A DNA stretch of 60,753 bases from JBFAPK01 sp040676675 (lineage in GTDB: Bacteria; Actinomycetota; Actinomycetes; Mycobacteriales; Micromonosporaceae). Both the position numbers and the translations under genes were made by a program. Below the pieces are notes generated by a model. It was not told the origin of the DNA. It made no database searches and saw only the letters and a program-made list of their open reading frames with translations. Shown piece after piece: positions 24,914 to 33,366 of this stretch. The stretch spans positions 1 through 60,753 of the forward strand of contig NZ_JBFAPK010000052.1 of NCBI RefSeq assembly GCF_040676675.1, given 5' to 3'. Within the stretch, counting starts at the first letter, position 1. Each line of letters starts with the position of its first letter.

Positions 24914-25942
24914 TCAGATCTCGGTCGCCGCGCCGCTGCGGCTACGGTTGACGATGATCGCGGCCAGGGTGTTGACCACGAGAGTGATGAGGAAGAGCAC
25001 GAGGCCCGCGGTGAGCAGGGCCGAGAGCTGCGAGGGGCTCGCCTCGCCGAAGCGCAGCGCGATCAGCGACGAGGTGGTGATCGTGCCGACCTCGAGGATG
25101 CGCAGCTTCAGGTCGAACGCCGGCGAGATGATCAGCACCACCGCGATCGTCTCGCCGAGCGCGCGGCCCAGGCCGAGCATGGTGCCGCCGATGATGCCGC
25201 CCCGACCGAACGGGAGCACCACCGAGCGGATCATCCCCCACCGGGTACCGCCCAGCGCCAGCGCCGCCTCGCGCTCGCCGACCGGCACCTGGCCGAAGAC
25301 CTCGCGCATGACCGAGCAGGCGATGGGGAGCACCATCAGCGCCACCACGATCCCGGCGATGAAGGCCGACGCGGTGTAGCGGGTCTCGGACCAGATCGCC
25401 GCGTTCGGGTCGACCGGGTCGGCGGCGGTACCGACCTCGAAGATCGGGATGAACCCGAGCTTGCCGTGCAGCCACCGGGCCACGAAGCGCAGTTGCGGCT
25501 GGAAGAGGGCGACGCCGACCAGGCCGTACACGACGGACGGTACGGCCGCCATCAGGTCGACCAGCGAGACCAGCGTCCGTCTGAGCCGCCGTGGCGCGTA
25601 CTCGGCGATGTAGAGCGCGGTGAGCAGGGCCAGCGGGAACGCCACCGCGATCGCCACCAGCGCGACCAGCACGGTACCGAGCACGATCGCGGTGATGCCG
25701 AGTCGGTTCTGCTCCGGGTTCCAGTCGTTCTCGGTGAAGAAGCTCCAGCCGTACGCCCGCAGGGTGGGCACCGCCTGCAGCGACAGGAAGAGCCCGATCC
25801 CGCCCATGACGAGCAGTACGAGCGCGCCGTTGCCGTACGCGACGCCGCGGAACACCCGGTCGACGAGGGGCTTGGTGGCCCGGACCGGCCGGGGCCGGTC
25901 CTCGTCCGGCGCCCGCTCGGCCGGCTCAGCCGGTGCTGCCAT
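24914..25942 (-). CDS. pstC: Phosphate ABC transporter permease PstC
   Basis: A 342-residue permease with a 30-residue charged N-terminus and six main TM segments. It contains LVDLMAAVPSVVYGLVGV and the EAA loop EREAALALGGTRWGMIRSVVLPFG at about residue 225, then LGRALGETIAVVLIIS, all typical of PstC. It pairs with PstA in the phosphate ABC transporter. The ATG at 25942 is 30 bp after the small DUF1508-like gene. Confidence 0.93.
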   Translation of the reverse strand: MAAPAEPAERAPDEDRPRPVRATKPLVDRVFRGVAYGNGALVLLVMGGIGLFLSLQAVPTLRAYGWSFFTENDWNPEQNRLGITAIVLGTVLVALVAIAVAFPLALLTALYIAEYAPRRLRRTLVSLVDLMAAVPSVVYGLVGVALFQPQLRFVARWLHGKLGFIPIFEVGTAADPVDPNAAIWSETRYTASAFIAGIVVALMVLPIACSVMREVFGQVPVGEREAALALGGTRWGMIRSVVLPFGRGGIIGGTMLGLGRALGETIAVVLIISPAFDLKLRILEVGTITTSSLIALRFGEASPSQLSALLTAGLVLFLITLVVNTLAAIIVNRSRSGAATEI

Positions 25943-25972
25943 CGTGGCACCCTCCTCGGGAGATGGATCGGT

Positions 25973-26308
25973 TCAGAAACGGGTACGGGCGTCGAGGGTG
26001 GCGGTGGGCGCCTGCTCCTGGAACCGCCGCGCCGCCCGTACGCAGTCGATCCGCCGCTGGTACGGCCGGACCGCCACGGCCAGCGGCTCCTCGCCCTCGA
26101 CCCGCATCTGCCACCGCCAGAGCAACTGGTCGTCCAGGGCCGCCTCGTAGCTGGCCGTGCCGGCGGCGGCCCGCACCGCGGCGGCGGCCCGGGCGGCCCT
26201 GTCCAGGTCGGGAAAGGAGCCGGGCGACGTCCCGAGCGGCCGGTGGTTGTCGCCCACGAGGCGCCAGACGACCGAGGTGTCCTTGAGGGTGTGGAAGCGA
26301 AATCTCAC
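25973..26308 (-). CDS. Small protein with two DUF1508/YegP-like repeats, inside pst operon
   Basis: A 111-residue protein placed between pstB and pstC. Two repeats can be read: RFHTLKDTSVVWRLVGDNHRPLGTS with SFPDLDRAARAAAAVRA, and LLWRWQMRVEGEEPLAVAVRPY with RRIDCVRAARRFQ. Each is a beta hairpin then a helix, resembling the tandem YegP (DUF1508) fold, though a database search would be needed to confirm. There is no signal peptide or TM segment, so it is cytoplasmic. Its position suggests a modulator of the transporter. GC and codon use match its neighbours, which argues for a real gene. Confidence 0.6.
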   Translation of the reverse strand: MRFRFHTLKDTSVVWRLVGDNHRPLGTSPGSFPDLDRAARAAAAVRAAAGTASYEAALDDQLLWRWQMRVEGEEPLAVAVRPYQRRIDCVRAARRFQEQAPTATLDARTRF

Positions 26309-26358
26309 TACGGGAACTCCGCGAGGTCGGGGGCCGCCGCCCGGGCTGCCGGGCCGGG

Positions 26359-27303
26359 TCAGCCGAATCGGCCTTGCACGTAGTCATGGGTCCGGGCGTC
26401 GCTCGGCTCGTTGAAGATCGTGTACGTGGAGCCGGACTCCACGATGTGCCCCGGTTCGCCCTCCTCGGCGAGGAAGAACGCGCACTGCTGGGAGACCCGG
26501 GCGGCCTGCTGCATGTTGTGCGTGACGATCACGATGGTCACGTCGTGGGAGAGCTCGGCGATCGTCTCCTCGATCCGCCGGGTCGAGGTGGGGTCGAGCG
26601 CGGAGCAGGGCTCGTCCATCAGCAGCACGTCCGGGCGTACCGCCAGGGACCGGGCGATGCAGAGCCGCTGCTGCTGGCCGCCGGAGAGGGCCCCGCCGGG
26701 CTGGTGCAGGCGGTCCCGGACCTCGCGCCACAGGCCGGCCCGGACGAGGCACTCCTCGACCAGGTCCTGCCGTTCGCGGCGGCTCGCGCGGATCCCGTTG
26801 AGCTTGAGTCCGGCGGTGACGTTGTCGGCGATCGACATGGCCGGGAAGGGGTTCGGCTTCTGGAACACCATGCCGATCCGGCGCCGCGTCTCGGTGATTT
26901 TGCGGCCCGATTGGTAAATGTCCACCCCGTCCAGCAGCACCTCGCCGGCGAGCGACGATCCCGGGACCAATTCGTGCATCCGGTTCAGAATTCGGAGGAA
27001 GGTCGACTTTCCGCATCCGGAGGGGCCGATCAGCGCGGTGACGGTACCGGCGGCCATGGTGAGCGAGACGCGGTCGAGCACCTTGCGGGGACCGAACCAC
27101 GCGGAGACGCGACGGGCGTCCAATGTGGAGCCGCCGACGCCGGAATGGTTCGACAGAACGGCGGTGTCGCCGAAGCGGTCGTCGTCGTCCGGCGGGGACA
27201 GCGGCAGCTCAGCCGCCGTACCGTCGTCGCCCGCCGTCCCGGAAACGGGGGCAAGCAACTCCAAAGTGGTACTTGTCCGCTCTTCCGGGATTCTTTCCGA
27301 CAT
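26359..27303 (-). CDS. pstB: Phosphate ABC transporter ATP-binding protein PstB
   Basis: A 314-residue ATPase starting at the ATG at 27303, which has AGGAG upstream and is preferred to the in-frame ATG at 27342. An acidic extension of about 60 residues absent from standard PstB precedes the core. The core has Walker A GPSGCGKSTFLRILNRM, Q-loop MVFQKPNPFP, signature LSGGQQQRLCIARSLA, Walker B VLLMDEPCSALDP and the H-loop VTHNM. LNRMHELVPG and FQKPNPFPAMSI are specific to PstB. It powers phosphate uptake. It is the first gene of the seven-gene minus-strand operon and is divergent from the phytase-like gene. Confidence 0.93.
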   Translation of the reverse strand: MSERIPEERTSTTLELLAPVSGTAGDDGTAAELPLSPPDDDDRFGDTAVLSNHSGVGGSTLDARRVSAWFGPRKVLDRVSLTMAAGTVTALIGPSGCGKSTFLRILNRMHELVPGSSLAGEVLLDGVDIYQSGRKITETRRRIGMVFQKPNPFPAMSIADNVTAGLKLNGIRASRRERQDLVEECLVRAGLWREVRDRLHQPGGALSGGQQQRLCIARSLAVRPDVLLMDEPCSALDPTSTRRIEETIAELSHDVTIVIVTHNMQQAARVSQQCAFFLAEEGEPGHIVESGSTYTIFNEPSDARTHDYVQGRFG

Positions 27304-27401
27304 TGTTACTCCTGACGCATCGACGTCACGCTGTCCGGTCACATCCCCTCGCAGTGAGGTAACCGGCTCTATACGTACGGCGACAGGAGCACACTCCCGA
27401 A

Positions 27402-27440
27402 GGTGAACGTTTGGTTCCGCTCGTTCATTGCTTTGTCACC
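27402..27440. promoter_or_regulatory. Candidate PHO box region between pstB and the phytase-like gene
   Basis: The 262-bp divergent gap contains GTTCACC on the minus strand (27402-27408) and, on the plus strand, two related half-sites 11 bp apart (GTTCAT at 27423 and TGTCAC at 27434). PhoP of streptomycetes binds 11-bp direct repeats with a GTTCACC core, and the flanking genes are phosphate genes. The match is partial. Confidence 0.4.
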
Positions 27441-27565
27441 AAGATCTAATCCTGGGCACTCGGTTGACTACTGCACGTGTGTCGACCACCGATTTTTAAC
27501 CGGAGCGACAGCAACGGTCGATCGGATGGCCGAGCCCCATTCCGAAACCAGTTGAGGAGAACGAA

Positions 27566-28756
27566 GTGCCAAACGTTCCTCGTACTGTATCGACGTTCGC
27601 CGCTGTCGTCACCGTCGTAGGCACCGTGGTCGCCGGTACCGCCGGCACCGCGAGCGCCGCCGGTGGCGCCGACGCCACCGCCAAGCGCCCGCCGGTCCGC
27701 TCGTACACCGACGTCGCCGTACCCGGTTACGCCTTCCGCGTGATCGGCGAGAGAACGCTGCCCGCCCGCTACCGGTACGCCGGCGTCGGCGGCCTCTCCG
27801 GCATCGACTACAACGCCGCCAAGGACCGCTGGTACGCGATCAGCGACGACCGCTCGGAACACCTGCCGGCCCGGTTCTACACGTTCGACCTGGACGTGAC
27901 CGCCACCGGCCTCGGCGAGCCCCGCGTCACCGACATCACCCTGCTCAAGCGGCCCGACGGCAAGTTCTACCCGAAGGGTTCGGTCGACCCGGAGGCGATC
28001 CGCTTCGACCCCGCCGCCGGCGACCTCACCTGGACCAGCGAGGGCGAGCGGCTGGTACCGACCGACGGCACCGCGCCGACGCTGGTCAGCCCCGGCGCGT
28101 ACCGGTCGACCACCGGCGGCGCGAGCACCGCCGAGCTGACCCAGCCCGCCGTCCTGGCCGCGAGTGCCGGCGAGACGGGCCCGCGCCGCAACCTGGCACT
28201 GGAGGGGCTGACCCTCTCGGCCAACGGCAACGGCGTGATCACCGCGATGGAGGGTCCGCTGCTGCAGGACGGCGCCGAGCCGACGCCGACGAGCGGCGCG
28301 CCGGTCCGCGTCACCCTGCACAGCAAGGCCACCGGGCAGCCGGTGAACCAGCTCGTCTACCAGCTCGACCCGGTGCCGGCCGCGTCGCCGACCGGCGGGG
28401 CCGCCAGCAACGGCGTCACGGAGATTCTCGCCGTCGACAACTCGCACTACCTGGTGCTGGAGCGCGCCTACATCGAGGGCGCGGGCAACTCGGTCCGGCT
28501 GTACGAGATGGACATCGCGCGGGCGACCAACGTGCTGAACACGCCGTCGCTGGCCGGCGTGACCTACACCCCGACCACCAAGCGGCTGCTGGTCGACTTC
28601 GGCGCGTTCGGGCTCGGCACCGTCGACAACATCGAGGGGATGGGCTGGGGCCCGACGCTGCCGAACGGCGAGCGCACCCTGGTGCTCGTCTCGGACGACA
28701 ACTTCTCGTCGAGCCAGCAGACCCGGTTCGTCGCGCTCGGGGTCACCCTCGGGTGA
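27566..28756 (+). CDS. Secreted phytase-like esterase (esterase-like activity of phytase family)
   Basis: 396 residues with a Sec signal peptide (about 1-33, ending TASAAGG). The rest is a beta-propeller of the 'esterase-like activity of phytase' family (PF13449). Motifs seen: GVGGLSGIDYNAAKDRWYAISDD, FYTFDLDV, VDPEAIRFDP, RNLALEGLTLSANG, YLVLERAYIEGAGN and GTVDNIEGMGWGP. It is probably exported to release phosphate from organic phosphoesters. This fits its position divergent from pstB and 339 bp upstream of a second pstS. The GTG at 27566 has GAGGAG upstream. The exact substrate is not established. Confidence 0.82.
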   Translation: MPNVPRTVSTFAAVVTVVGTVVAGTAGTASAAGGADATAKRPPVRSYTDVAVPGYAFRVIGERTLPARYRYAGVGGLSGIDYNAAKDRWYAISDDRSEHLPARFYTFDLDVTATGLGEPRVTDITLLKRPDGKFYPKGSVDPEAIRFDPAAGDLTWTSEGERLVPTDGTAPTLVSPGAYRSTTGGASTAELTQPAVLAASAGETGPRRNLALEGLTLSANGNGVITAMEGPLLQDGAEPTPTSGAPVRVTLHSKATGQPVNQLVYQLDPVPAASPTGGAASNGVTEILAVDNSHYLVLERAYIEGAGNSVRLYEMDIARATNVLNTPSLAGVTYTPTTKRLLVDFGAFGLGTVDNIEGMGWGPTLPNGERTLVLVSDDNFSSSQQTRFVALGVTLG

Positions 28757-29095
28757 CGGCGGTACCCGGCGGGCGTACCCCGGCAGACCCGGTCGAGGGA
28801 CGTCGCCCCTGGTAGTCACCGCCCGCGAGCCGGTCGGGCGGCTGGGTCGGGCGGCCCGGAAGGCGGCCGGGCCGGGCGGGCCCGGGAGTAGGCGCGACCC
28901 GCGCCATCAGCCCGGAGGGAGAGCCCTCCGGGCTGATGGTGATTTATCCGCTTTGCCGTTGTGTGCCCGTTTACACGACCGCAATGTCGCGCAGGCGCAA
29001 CGGCTCAACTCCGTTCGGTATCGATCGACAGGCTTCTCTCGTCCCGATCGGGACGGACGCAACGTGGGATCCGTCCTCACCAGAAGGAGAAGTCC
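28757..29095. other. Intergenic region between phytase-like gene and second pstS
   Basis: 339 bp without a credible gene. It contains a terminator hairpin (28905-28938). After that an AT-richer stretch (28939-29060) probably carries the pstS promoter. I found no convincing PHO box or -35/-10 pair. Confidence 0.6.
28905..28938 (+). terminator. Rho-independent-type hairpin after the phytase-like gene
   Basis: A perfect 15-bp stem (28905-28919 with 28924-28938), a 4-nt AGAG loop, then GTGATTTAT. It probably insulates the downstream pstS from the phytase-like transcript. Confidence 0.75.
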
Positions 29096-30148
29096 ATGCG
29101 TCAGACCACCCGCAGGAGCGTCGTCGTCGCCCTCGGCGCGGCGGCCCTGTCGGTCGCCCTGGGTGCCGGCAGCGCGCAGGCCGACCCCGGCGCCGGCATC
29201 ACGCCGGCCGCCACCGACATCGTCGGCGTCGGCTCCGACACCACCGAATTCGTCGTGCAGGACCTCGTCGACCTCTGGAACACCACGCACACCCCGAAGG
29301 CCTACTCGTTCCACGCCACCGGCACCAGCCCGATCACGACGAAGAGCGGCTGCGCCTCGATCACCCGCCCGAACGGCTCCTCGGCCGGCATCACCGCGCT
29401 GCTGAACACCGCCGCCGTCGGCGGCAACGACTGCGTCGACTTCGCCCGCTCCTCCCGCGCGATCACCGCGGCCGAGGACGCCACCCTCGACGCGTACGCC
29501 TTCGCCACCGACGGCCTGCGCATCGCCGTACCGCGTGACAACGACGGCGCCGGCTCGGACGTGGCCAGCAACAAGCCGGCCAGCCTCGTGCTGAACACCG
29601 CCAACCTGGCGATCCTGTACCGCTGCCAGGCCGACATCGCCGGCTCGAACGCCGACTTCGACGGCGTCGAGGAGTGGTCGGACCTCGTCGCCGGCGCCAC
29701 CGGCACCCCGCGGCCGATGATCCCGCAGGCCGGCTCCGGCACCCGCTCCTTCTTCCTCCAGGCCACCGGCCTGACCGAGGCCGACCTGCTCACCCAGAGC
29801 GAGGGCGGCTGCGTCCAGGAGGTCCAGGAGCACGACGCCACCCCGGTCAACGCCAACGCCGGCGCCTTCGCGCCCTTCTCGACCGCCCGGTTCGTCTCGA
29901 CCGTCGCGCCGGTCAAGACCGCCGACAACGGCACCAACAAGCCGATCAACCTGCTCGGCGACAACATCCCGAGCGGCGACAACGCCGCCCACTTCTCCGC
30001 CACCCGCCAGGTCTTCAACGTGGCGAAGACCAGCAAGTCGGGCACCGGTACCAACCTGCGCGCGTTCCTCAACTGGATCACCACCGACGCCGGCGCCTGC
30101 TCGGTCATCAAGAGCAACGGCTTCACCCCGGTGAACAACATCTGCTGA
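29096..30148 (+). CDS. pstS: Secreted PstS-like phosphate-binding protein (no anchor)
   Basis: 350 residues. The signal peptide (about 1-30, AGSAQA-DP) leads into a PstS-type fold: TDIVGVGSDTTEFVVQDLVDLW, FHATGTSPITTKSGC, CVDFARSSRAI, IPQAGSGTRSFFLQATG and HDATPVNANAGAF. It has five or more cysteines and no lipobox or C-terminal TM helix, so it may be freely secreted or held by the wall. It differs from the pst-operon PstS and resembles the PstS/DING-like binding proteins of actinobacteria. The ATG at 29096 follows AAGGAGA. The ligand is probably phosphate. Confidence 0.8.
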   Translation: MRQTTRRSVVVALGAAALSVALGAGSAQADPGAGITPAATDIVGVGSDTTEFVVQDLVDLWNTTHTPKAYSFHATGTSPITTKSGCASITRPNGSSAGITALLNTAAVGGNDCVDFARSSRAITAAEDATLDAYAFATDGLRIAVPRDNDGAGSDVASNKPASLVLNTANLAILYRCQADIAGSNADFDGVEEWSDLVAGATGTPRPMIPQAGSGTRSFFLQATGLTEADLLTQSEGGCVQEVQEHDATPVNANAGAFAPFSTARFVSTVAPVKTADNGTNKPINLLGDNIPSGDNAAHFSATRQVFNVAKTSKSGTGTNLRAFLNWITTDAGACSVIKSNGFTPVNNIC

Positions 30149-30164
30149 TCACGCTCGCCACACC

Positions 30165-30195
30165 GGTGCCCGGCGGACGCGTTCCGCCGGGCACC
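30165..30195. terminator. Hairpin between convergent pstS and hydroxyacyl-CoA dehydrogenase genes
   Basis: A perfect 13-bp stem (30165-30177 with 30183-30195) with a 5-nt loop, just after the pstS stop, probably terminating both converging transcripts. Confidence 0.75.
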
Positions 30196-30260
30196 GCCGC
30201 GTACGTCCTCGTCGGTCGGCCCGAACGACGTGGGCAGGACCGGAGCCGGCCGGGTACCCG

Positions 30261-32093
30261 TCAGCGGTGAGTGTGGTCGCGGAAGCCGCGACCCGCCTTG
30301 CGCCCCAGGTAGCCGGCGGTGACCAGGTGCTCCAGCAGCGGCGCCGGGGCGAACCCGGGCTCGCGCAGCTCCAGGTAGAGCTCGCGCTGGATGGCCAGCG
30401 CCACGTCGAGGCCGACCACGTCGAGCAGCTCGAACGGGCCCATCGGGTAGCCGCAGCCCAGCTTCATCGCGTTGTCGATGTCGTCGGCGGTGGAGTACGA
30501 CGCCTCCAGCATCCGCACCGCGTCGTTCAGGTACGGGAAGAGCAGCGCGTTCACCACGAACCCGGAACGGTCGCCGCAGACCACCCCGGTCTTGCCGAGC
30601 GCCGCGACGACCGCCCGCGCGGTGGCCACGGTCTCCGGCGCGGTACGGATGGTCCGGACGATCTCGACGAGCCCCATCGCCGGGGCCGGGTTGAAGAAGT
30701 GCAGCCCGACCACGTCGGCCGGACGCTGGGTCGCCATCGCGCACTCGATCACCGGCAGCGACGACGTGGTGGTGGCCAGCACCACCCCCGGCTTGCAGAT
30801 CTCGTCGAGGCTGGCGAAGAGCGCCTTCTTCACGCTCAACTCCTCGACCACCGCCTCCACCACCAGGTCGGCGTCGGCCAGGTGCTCCAGCGTGGCCGAC
30901 CAGGTGACCCGGGAGAGGCAGGCGTCCCGCTCCGCCTCGTCGAGCCGGCCGCGCACCACGCCCTTGTTCAGCGAGGTCTTGACCGCCTCGCAGACCCGCG
31001 CGGACTTCTCCGCGCCGCGGGTCACCGAGATCACCTCGTACCCGGCCCGGGCGAAGACCTCGATGATGCCGGTGGCCATCGTGCCGGAGCCGACCACCCC
31101 GACCTTGCTCACGCCCGCCGTGCCGATCGGTCCGGCACCGGACGGGCCCGCGGCCTCGGCGGCGGGCTCCGCGGCGCCGGTCACCGTAGCGGACGGGGTC
31201 TGGTCGTCCGGTACGACCACCGGCGAGCCGGGCCGCTCGTAGGTGTAGAAGCCGCGGCCGGACTTGCGGCCGAGCAGGCCCGCCGTGACCATCTGCTTGA
31301 TCAGCGGTACCGGCGCGTGCCGGCGGTCCCGGCCGCCGCGGCGGTACATGGTGTCGAGGATCTCGTACGCGGTGTCCAGGCCGATCAGGTCCATCAGCGC
31401 GAGCGGACCCATCGGCAGCCCGCAGCCGAGCCGCATCGCCGCGTCGATGTCCTCGCGGGTCGCGTACCGGGACTCGAAGAGCCCGACCGCGTGGTTGAGG
31501 TAGCCGAAGAGCAGCGCGTTCGCGATGAAGCCGGCCCGGTCGTTGATGGTCACGTCGACCTTGCCGAGCCGCGCGCAGAGCGCCTCGACGTCGGCGACCA
31601 CCTCGGGCGCGGTGACCACCGTGCGGACCACCTCGACCAGCTTCATCACCGGCGCCGGGTTGAAGAAGTGGATCCCGATGACCTGGTTGGGCCGGTGCGT
31701 GGCGACCGAGATCTCGGTGACGCTCAGCGAGGAGGTGTTGGTGGCCAGGATGGCCTCCGGCTTGCAGACCCGGTCCAGCTCGGCGAAGATCCGCCGCTTG
31801 AGGTCGAGCCGCTCCGGCACCGCCTCGATCACCAGGTCCACCTCGGCCAGGGCGTCGAGCCCGACGGCGAAGGTGACCCGGGAGAGCAGCGCGTCCCGCT
31901 CCGGCTCGGTGAGCTTGCCCTTGCGTACCGCCCGGTCGGCCGAGCGCAGCAGCGTGGCCCGCCCGCGCTCCAGCGCCCCCTCGGAGATCTCGACGGCCAC
32001 GACGTGAATGTCGTTGCGGGCGAAGACCTCGACGATCCCGGCACCCATGGTGCCCAGCCCGACGACGCCGACGCTGGTGAAATCGCGTGCCAC
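30261..32093 (-). CDS. 3-hydroxyacyl-CoA (3-hydroxybutyryl-CoA) dehydrogenase, tandem duplicated domains
   Basis: A 610-residue protein made of two complete 3-hydroxyacyl-CoA dehydrogenases joined by an Ala/Pro/Gly linker (about 295-325). Each half has a Rossmann motif (VGVVGLGTMGAGIVEVFA and VGVVGSGTMATGIIEVFA), the catalytic IGIHFFNPAPVMKLVE / VGLHFFNPAPAMGLVE His, and a helical dimerisation domain with GCGLPMGPLALMDLIGLD / GCGYPMGPFELLDVVGLD. It oxidises 3-hydroxyacyl-CoA with NAD+ in fatty-acid or phenylacetate-type degradation. The fused two-domain form is common in actinobacteria. In the second half the catalytic neighbourhood NTSSL reads TTSSL, so the two sites may not be equally active. 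It sits alone between the phosphate island and the terpenoid cluster. Confidence 0.9.
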   Translation of the reverse strand: MARDFTSVGVVGLGTMGAGIVEVFARNDIHVVAVEISEGALERGRATLLRSADRAVRKGKLTEPERDALLSRVTFAVGLDALAEVDLVIEAVPERLDLKRRIFAELDRVCKPEAILATNTSSLSVTEISVATHRPNQVIGIHFFNPAPVMKLVEVVRTVVTAPEVVADVEALCARLGKVDVTINDRAGFIANALLFGYLNHAVGLFESRYATREDIDAAMRLGCGLPMGPLALMDLIGLDTAYEILDTMYRRGGRDRRHAPVPLIKQMVTAGLLGRKSGRGFYTYERPGSPVVVPDDQTPSATVTGAAEPAAEAAGPSGAGPIGTAGVSKVGVVGSGTMATGIIEVFARAGYEVISVTRGAEKSARVCEAVKTSLNKGVVRGRLDEAERDACLSRVTWSATLEHLADADLVVEAVVEELSVKKALFASLDEICKPGVVLATTTSSLPVIECAMATQRPADVVGLHFFNPAPAMGLVEIVRTIRTAPETVATARAVVAALGKTGVVCGDRSGFVVNALLFPYLNDAVRMLEASYSTADDIDNAMKLGCGYPMGPFELLDVVGLDVALAIQRELYLELREPGFAPAPLLEHLVTAGYLGRKAGRGFRDHTHR

Positions 32094-32262
32094 GGCCCGG
32101 CCCCTCCCGCTGCGGGCGACCGCGTTAACGGCCGCTCAGGTTATGCGCGCGAGTCTGCCACGTGACGCTGGGTTGTCGAGTCGCGGTGGCAAATCTCACC
32201 GGCCCCGCTCGCGGGCCGCCGAGCGGGACGAACTCGGCGGTCCCGGTTCCGCGGCGCGCCCG

Positions 32263-32322
32263 GTCGCTCAGCGGACGACGAAGTCGCCCAACGGACGACG
32301 AAGTCGCTCAGCGGACGACGAA
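32263..32322. repeat. Three 20-bp tandem copies at the 3' end of the polyprenyl synthase gene
   Basis: Exact 20-bp period: copies 32263-32282 and 32303-32322 are identical, and copy 32283-32302 differs at two bases. The third copy contains the synthase stop codon (32308-32310), so the gene's last codons have been duplicated downstream. Confidence 0.85.
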
Positions 32323-33366
32323 GCGGAAGAGTTCCGTCAGTTCCCGCTGGCTCTCCGGGCGCAGCCCGGCCCGCCCGACGTGGTCGAGGGCCACGTCGAG
32401 GTACCGCCGCGAGAGCTGCTCGGCGGCGGCCCGGCCGCCCGCCCCCTCGATCAGGTCGGCCTGTGTCTGGAGGTCGTCGTCGGTCCACTCCTCCGTCCGG
32501 GTCCGGAGCATCCCGGCGAGCCGCGCGCCGTCCGGGTGACCCGAGCGCAGGGCCAGGATGACGGGAATCGTCTTCTTGGTCCGGCGCAGGTCACTGCGGG
32601 CCGGCTTGCCGGTGACCCGCGTGTCGCCCCAGATGTCCTCCACGTCGTTGGCGACCTGCCAGGAGAGTCCGAGGTTGCGCGCCGCCTCGCGGAGCGCCGC
32701 GACGGTCGGCTCGCCCGCACCCGCCAGTACGGCGCCGGTCGCGGTCGAGGCCTCGAGCAGGGCGGTGGTCTTGTCGCAGGCGCGCAGGTAGTGCTCGACC
32801 GAGACCTCCTCGACCCCGCGCCGTTCCAGGGCCAGGTCCGCCGACTGCCCGTCGATCATCGACGTCAACGCGGCGACGAGGATCGCGTGGGCGCGGTGCC
32901 GCTGGCCGTTCTCCGCCTCCTCGACCTGGCGGAGCGCGGCCGCGACGAGCGCGTCCCCGGCGAGGGTGGCGAGGCCGGTACCGAAGACCACCCAGGCGGT
33001 GGGCCGGCCCCGCCGCTGTTCGTCGGCGTCCATGATGTCGTCGTGGATGAGCGAGAAGTTGTGGATCAGCTCGACGGCGACCGCGCCCGGCACGGCGCGG
33101 CCCGGATCCGCACCGGTGCCGGTCGCCGCGAGCAGGGCCAGGCTGGCCCGCAGGAGCTTGCCCGCGCCGTGCTCTCCGGTCGGCTGGCCCGCCCGGTCCG
33201 ACCAGCCGAAGTGGTAGCCGCAGATCCGCGCCAGGTCCGGTTCCAGCCGCAGGACCGCGTCCTGGAGCGGGGCCGAGACGAGCCGCCGGGCGCGCGCCAG
33301 CACCGGCGGAGGCGTTCGCGGCGGCGCGTCGGGCAAGGTCCGCGTGGCGGAGACGCTGGCGCTCAC
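32308..33366 (-). CDS. Polyprenyl diphosphate synthase (trans-isoprenyl diphosphate synthase)
   Basis: A 352-residue all-helical prenyltransferase. The first Asp-rich motif is in NFSLIHDDIMDADEQRRGRPT. The second is unusual, NDVEDIWGD, where the family normally has DDxxD. AGKLLRASLALLAA replaces the usual GGKRxRP. It condenses IPP with allylic diphosphates; chain length cannot be fixed from motifs alone. The GTG start at 33366 overlaps the C-methyltransferase stop by 4 bp, so the two are co-translated. This coupling hints that it makes or extends the methyltransferase's substrate or product. A second, more canonical synthase lies at 40697 in the same cluster. Confidence 0.85.
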   Translation of the reverse strand: MSASVSATRTLPDAPPRTPPPVLARARRLVSAPLQDAVLRLEPDLARICGYHFGWSDRAGQPTGEHGAGKLLRASLALLAATGTGADPGRAVPGAVAVELIHNFSLIHDDIMDADEQRRGRPTAWVVFGTGLATLAGDALVAAALRQVEEAENGQRHRAHAILVAALTSMIDGQSADLALERRGVEEVSVEHYLRACDKTTALLEASTATGAVLAGAGEPTVAALREAARNLGLSWQVANDVEDIWGDTRVTGKPARSDLRRTKKTIPVILALRSGHPDGARLAGMLRTRTEEWTDDDLQTQADLIEGAGGRAAAEQLSRRYLDVALDHVGRAGLRPESQRELTELFRFVVR

